In this document: in pieces, positions 59,968 to 64,000 of the stretch
Numbering within the stretch: position 1 is the stretch's first letter
Layout: each line of letters starts with the position of its first letter
Notes under the pieces: model-generated
What the model saw: only the letters and a program-made list of their open reading frames with translations
Told to the model about the DNA's origin: nothing
The model's database searches: none
Translations under genes and position numbers: made by a program
From: Puccinellia tenuiflora
Lineage: Eukaryota > Streptophyta > Magnoliopsida > Poales > Poaceae
Direction: 5' to 3'
Length of the DNA stretch: 64,000 nucleotides
NCBI GenBank assembly: GCA_012064385.1
Contig: QRDG01000527.1
Location: forward strand, 1,594,667-1,658,666

Positions 59968-60820
59968 GGAAGTCCTCCACCTTCTTCGTCACCTTGGTGA
60001 TGGCGTTCTCACCGCGCCACGCGATGGGGATGTAGTCCTCGCTCCTGGCGGTGGCGATGCGGAAGGAGATGTACCCGGTCCGCTCGTTCTGCGCGGTGGA
60101 CCGGAGAGCGTAGAAGCTGCGGAAGAGGTCCACAGAAGGGCGGATGCCGACGTACGCCTCGCAGAGGTAGGCGAAGATAGAGAGGATGAGGATGGAATTG
60201 GGATGGAGATGGAGGAGTTGGATCTAGTATGCCTCCAAAATCCCCATGAGGAAGCTGGAGAAAGGAGGGACGAGACCGGCGTAGAGGGTGTGAAGGAAGA
60301 TGGGGTAGTACCCTGCGCAGAGCTTGCTGCTGCCGGCCGGCTCCATGCTTGTGGCGCCAAGCTCGTTGGTCTTTGCGGCCGCCAGGTGGCGCACCTTTTC
60401 GATCGCCCCCGAGTGGACGCGGGACTTCGGCAATGCCCCCTGGGGTTCAGCACCCCGCGACGCCGCCGCAGACTTGCTGGCCTGCATCGTGGCCTTGCCC
60501 TTCTAGGCAGCGGTTGCTTTCTTCGGCGCCATGGTCGCAAAGGAGAAGAGGATCTTGGAGGAGATGTGCTCTGAGAAGAAGGAGGCGTTTGGGGGAAAGT
60601 GTGCAGTGGAGTAATGGCTGGAGTGACGGGCGCCATCATCGCGCGCAGGCTTTATTGGCCAGTTTCCAAGGGCGTGGCGGGCCCCACCGGGTCACCCGTT
60701 GAAGCCGAGGAGATCGTGGCCGCGGGCGCAACCGCTGCGCCCCACGTGTCACGGCCCAGGCAGGCATCATTGGGCCCCCGACGCTTCGCCTCCATCCACG
60801 GGCTTCGGCGTGCCCATCGT

Positions 60821-60835
60821 GGGCCCGGGGGCTAC
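60821..60835 (+). promoter_or_regulatory. Polypurine-like tract of element D
   Basis: gggcccgggggctac directly precedes the 3' LTR, the expected plus-strand priming position. Confidence 0.6.
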
Positions 60836-61794
60836 TGTCGGCACAGTGGAAACCAGGGTACCACGACACCTCTTCAGAAGTTTTTGCTAAGGACCAGGCT
60901 CTCCAAGCCTGGCGAGCCTCGCGAGGGTTTTCTCCTCGCGAGGGACCTCTCCTCGAGAGGGCGTCACGGATGCCTGGAGAGGATCAAGTCGAAAGGCTCG
61001 GTGAGGCCTCCGGCGTCGCGGGGTTCCTTCCCCATGAAGCCAGCTCTGTCTCCGCTACAGAGCGCACATGGGCTCTGCGCCCGCTTCAGAGTGATGTGCG
61101 CGTCTGCGCGCGGTGACGACGACGTCGCAGTTGCCGTTCTCGTGTATAAAGCAGTCAACAAAGCAGCACCAAGCAAAGCGGACAACGAGACTTGCCACTT
61201 TGGTGATAAGGGGACCGTCTGCAGCTACGCTCCAAGGGCGACGTCACCGTGGGACACCTCCCACCTCAGCAGCGCCAGCCCATCGTCCTGGCTGGACGGT
61301 GGCTTTTCCAGCTTTGGTGACGCCGCTCGCCTGCCATGGACCGCGTCCATGGCCTCCACCTTTATCGTGCACCCTGCCTCCTCCTTCGTCGCCATGTGGT
61401 AACCCTTCCTGCCAAGACATTTGGGGGGAGAGGTCCGAGACACCTATAAAAGGAGGAGAGCACGTTCGGGCAAACGGTTCAGTCTTTGGGTGGTCTCTAG
61501 TCTGATCTAGATCTAGGGTTAGTCATTGTTAGCCACTTCGAGCTCGCCAAGCTCTCGTTGTACTGTAACCTCTCCAAGCAGTGCAATACAACTAAGGCAG
61601 GACGTAGGGGTTTTACCTCTCCAAGAGGGCCCTGAAGCTGGGTAAACGCCGTGTGTTCATCTCTGCAGTGCCGTCCCACAGCGATCTCAGCGAGCATCGT
61701 CGCCGAGGCACGTTGAGGGTTGTTTGATTCCGTGTTCAGCCCCTTACTCGATACCTAGAGAGACGCACCCAGTTCCTGGGAGAGATCTCCGACA
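60836..61794 (+). repeat. Element D 3' LTR
   Basis: 959 bp, colinear with the 5' LTR. Lacks a segment of about 17 bp near its start. TATA box at 61445-61450. Ends gatctccgaca before the gatac duplication. Confidence 0.9.
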
Positions 61795-61799
61795 GATAC

Positions 61800-63093
61800 A
61801 AGAAGTCTCTTGTGTCCCCAACACACCCAATACACTTGTCAGTTGTATAGGTGCACTAGTTCGGCGAAGAGATAGTGAAATACAAGTGATATGGATGATT
61901 ACAAGTGTTATTTGTAATCTGAAATAAAAATGGTAGCGAGCAAACATGCAACAAAGTTGAGAGTAAACGGTGTTTCGATGCTTGGAAACAAGGCCTAGGA
62001 TCATACTTTCACTAGTGGACACTCGCAACATTAATAATCATAATTGAAGGCATAGATACTTCCTCTTCACATGCTACTCCGAACCATTGTCCTGTTGGAT
62101 AAAGAACACCAATCCACTGCGTAGGGCTATAAAAGCACACCTTAAAGTCTGTATTCCACATCTAGGGCACCCCGCGCTGTCACTATGAGCGCCCCAAAAT
62201 AGTACTAAACAAACACCACAATTTTATAGTGACACCCAACACAAAGAACAACTCATGGCAAGTATCCCCATAATCTTTAATCCAAAGAGTCACACACGGC
62301 ACACGCACTATCACCTTCGCACCATGGGACAAAGGCGACTCCGGAGATTACAATGATAAAACCACTTGAGTAGCATATTCATAATGTAATGAAGAGGAAA
62401 AACATCTATGAATTCAACCTAGATTACAATGCTCATGATCACAAATAGATCACACCATGAGAGAGAGAGAGATAAACCACATAGCTACCGGTAGAGCCCT
62501 CAACCTCGATGAAGAACTACTCCCTCCTCATCATGGGAGGCAGCAACGGTGATGATGGAGGCGGTGGCGTCGATGGAGATGGCTCCGGGGGCAATTCCCC
62601 GTCCCGGCAGGGTGCCGAAACAGAGACTTCTGTCCCCCGAATTAGGGTTTCGGATGGCGGCGGAGCTCTGGAACTTTTCTGGGGGAATCGTCTATCTTCC
62701 CGTGAGTTTTAGGTCAGGGGGTCTTTATAGGCGAAGAGGCGACGCGAGGCGGTGCACGAGGCGGCCTCACCATACCTCGGCGCGGCCCACCTCTGCCGCG
62801 CCGAGGGGTGGTGTGGAGCCCCCGTGCTCCGTCTCCGCTTCGTCTTCTGGCCCCGTGGGTCTTCTGGGAAAATAGAATTTCTGTAATTTTTCCAGATTTT
62901 TCCGAGCACTTTCATTTTGGACCTTTTCTGCAGTGCACAGACATAATAAACAGAAACTGGCACTGTGGCATCTTGTTAATAGGTTAGTCCAATAAATGTC
63001 ATAATATGATATAAAGTGTATATAAAACATGTAGCAACAAGCATAAAATCAGCATGGAACATCAAAAATTATAGATACGTTTGCAACGTATCA
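61800..63093 (-). repeat. Element A right (5') LTR, second segment
   Basis: Resumes aagaagtctcttgtgtcccc, colinear with 17606-18292 and 41640-42245. Includes a short GA run at 62458-62472 and ends caacgtatca at 63093. Confidence 0.87.
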
Positions 63094-63165
63094 GCATCCC
63101 CAAGCTTAGTTCCTACTCATCCTCGAGTAGGTAAAACGATAAAAAGAAAATAATTTTTGAGGTGA
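63094..63165 (-). mobile_element. A-type interior resuming beyond the right LTR
   Basis: gcatccccaagcttagttcc onward matches 42246-42315, the interior next to the left LTR. An intact single element would end at 63093 with a target duplication, so this implies a further A copy or a tandem arrangement. Confidence 0.8.
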
Positions 63166-63310
63166 TGATGGTGGATATTGATGAGCACTGGCAGAGTTGG
63201 GTTGTGCCCCAAGCGAAGGCGTGGATGTAGCAAGTAGCAGTTTTCCCTCGTTAATGAACCGAGGTTTATCGAACCAGTAGGACTTTGAAATCAACAACAA
63301 AGTGAATGTT
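63166..63310 (-). mobile_element. Family C LTR, start only
   Basis: Begins tgatggtggatattgatg and continues with gccccaagcgaaggc and gcagttttccctcgttaa. It is interrupted after 63310 by a D-type LTR. Confidence 0.7.
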
Positions 63311-64000
63311 TGTCGGCACAGTGGAAACCAGGGTACCACGGGCCGGCCTGCCAGGGCCCACGAGATTCTCGGGTGATTTTCGCTAAGGACCAGGCTCTCC
63401 AGCCTGGCGAGCCTCGCGAGGGTTTTTCCCTCGCGAGGGATCTTGTTCTCCTCGCCGAGGGTTTCCTCCCTTGGCGAGGGACCGCTCCTCGACAAGGCGT
63501 CTCCGACGCCACCCGCAATTCTACTAAGGACCAAGCCGAAGGGCTCGGCGAGGCTTTTGTGCCTCGCGAGGCTCCTTCCCCACGAAGCCATCTCTGCCTC
63601 CGCGGCAGAGCGCACATGGGCTCTGCACCATGTGCAGAGTGACACGCGTGCCTACGCGCGGTGACGACGACGCCGCAATTGCCGTTTCCATGTATAAAGC
63701 AGTCAACAAAGCGGAGCCAAGCAAAGCGGACAACGAGTATTGCCTCTTTGGTGATAAGGGAACCGTCTGCAGCTACGCTCCAAGAGCGACGTAACCATGG
63801 GTCACATCCCACCACAGCAAGCGCCAGACCATCGTCCGGCTGGTCGGTGGCCTTTTTCAGCTTTGGTGACGCCGCTCCCCTGCCGTGGACCGCGTCCATG
63901 AGCTTTACCTTTATGGTGGACTCCACCTTTATCGTGCACCCTGCTCCTTCCTTCGTCGCCATGTGGTAACCTTCCCGCCCAAATGTTTGGGCAGAAGAGG
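63311..64000 (+). mobile_element. Second D-type LTR, truncated by the window edge
   Basis: Starts tgtcggcacagtggaaacc and stays colinear with the D LTRs through agcagtcaacaaagc, accgtctgcagctacgctcc and gtcgccatgtggtaac. It has extra sequence near 63420-63530 relative to both D LTRs, so it belongs to a related subfamily. Plus orientation. Confidence 0.85.

Larger units (their letters stand above)
52727..60532 (-). pseudogene. Antisense gene of element D (gypsy-type transposon domain plus coiled coil), interrupted by element G
   Basis: Reads on the minus strand from an ATG near 60530 to the TGA at 52727. Part 1 (60530-59968) includes YYPIFLHTLYAGLVPPFSSF and SVDLFRSFYALRS; with PPKKWARWASGGFEG in part 2 (55741-54827) it resembles the plant putative gypsy-type transposon domain (Transposase_28-like) found antisense in Gypsy elements. 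Element G separates the two parts. A clear GT-AG intron (54826-54743, 84 bp) joins part 2 to a long Glu/Ala/Arg-rich coiled coil (54742-53616), followed by a C-terminal domain to 52727. Lesions: early TAG near 60503, frameshift near 60225, TAG at 53614-53616, frameshift near 53374. The product's role is unknown. Confidence 0.7.
47613..61794 (+). mobile_element. Element D: decayed Gypsy LTR retrotransposon with antisense gene, split by element G
   Basis: The target duplication gatac is exact (47608-47612 and 61795-61799). LTRs of 975 and 959 bp start tgtcggcacagtggaaacc and end gatctccgaca. The order LTR, primer site, gag, protease, RT, integrase remnant, long 3' region, purine tract, LTR shows plus orientation and Gypsy gene order. 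The 3' region carries a spliced gene on the opposite strand, as in some plant Gypsy lineages (for example Tat-type). Frameshifts, stops and an internal deletion make it inactive. Without element G it would be about 9.95 kb. Confidence 0.9.
17438..63093 (-). mobile_element. Element A: non-autonomous Gypsy-type LTR retrotransposon carrying nested insertions
   Basis: The left LTR (17438-18292 plus 41640-42245, about 1461 bp without insertions) and the right LTR (47447-47612 plus 61800-63093, about 1460 bp) share the start tgatgtctacgca and end caacgtatca. The interior is 42246-47446. The primer-binding site beside the right LTR shows the element reads on the minus strand. No gag-pol is present; one conserved-looking frame lies at 46383-47274. 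The left flank atcat (17433-17437) is not repeated after 63093, where A-type interior begins again instead. The first bases of the two LTRs differ at roughly 6%, so the insertion is not recent. Confidence 0.82.

Overview
The window reads as intergenic plant chromatin from a large-genome grass, most likely a Triticeae species (wheat, barley, rye or Aegilops type). The grounds are nested LTR retrotransposons of recognisable Triticeae style, CACTA transposons with subterminal repeat arrays, a Stowaway MITE, and one intron-containing class III peroxidase gene. I see no bacterial operon, CRISPR array, rRNA gene or tRNA gene.

Layout. 1-5960: right part of a CACTA transposon whose left end lies outside the window. 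It carries decayed ORF1-like and Ulp1-like genes. 5961-16491: the low-repeat part, with a Stowaway MITE (6556-6678), unassigned AT-rich sequence, and the only convincing host gene, a secreted class III peroxidase (13611-14733, three exons, 317 aa). 16492-64000: a nest of transposons that I could order from target-site duplications (TSDs).

Nest. A Gypsy-like LTR copy, family C, begins at 16492 and is broken at 17437 by element A (17438-63093, minus strand, with tRNA-Asp-type primer site). The left LTR of A holds element B (18293-41634, minus strand, TSD catag). The left LTR of B holds a 3.07-kb CACTA element (19012-22077, TSD gat). The interior of B holds a 4.2-kb solo LTR (23848-28093, TSD ttata) and a young Angela/BARE-like Copia element (30622-39031, TSD gatca). 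The interior of A holds a solo LTR of family C. The right LTR of A holds element D (47613-61794, plus strand, TSD gatac), a decayed Gypsy element with gag, protease, RT and integrase remnants and a spliced antisense gene. That antisense gene is itself split by element G (55742-59967, TSD ggaag). To the right, A-type interior resumes and is cut by another family-C LTR start, which is cut in turn by a second D-type LTR running off the window.

Function. The peroxidase is the only gene likely to serve the plant. All other coding sequence belongs to transposons and nearly all of it is broken. A, B, F, G and the small CACTA lack intact mobility genes and would need enzymes supplied in trans. The points most worth a second look are a 44-bp exon copy in the peroxidase leader, a lost disulfide cysteine in the peroxidase, the antisense spliced gene of D, a 41-bp repeat open in all three forward frames in G, and the tandem LTR-interior-LTR-interior arrangement of A. 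I found nothing that I can call a new biological system with confidence.
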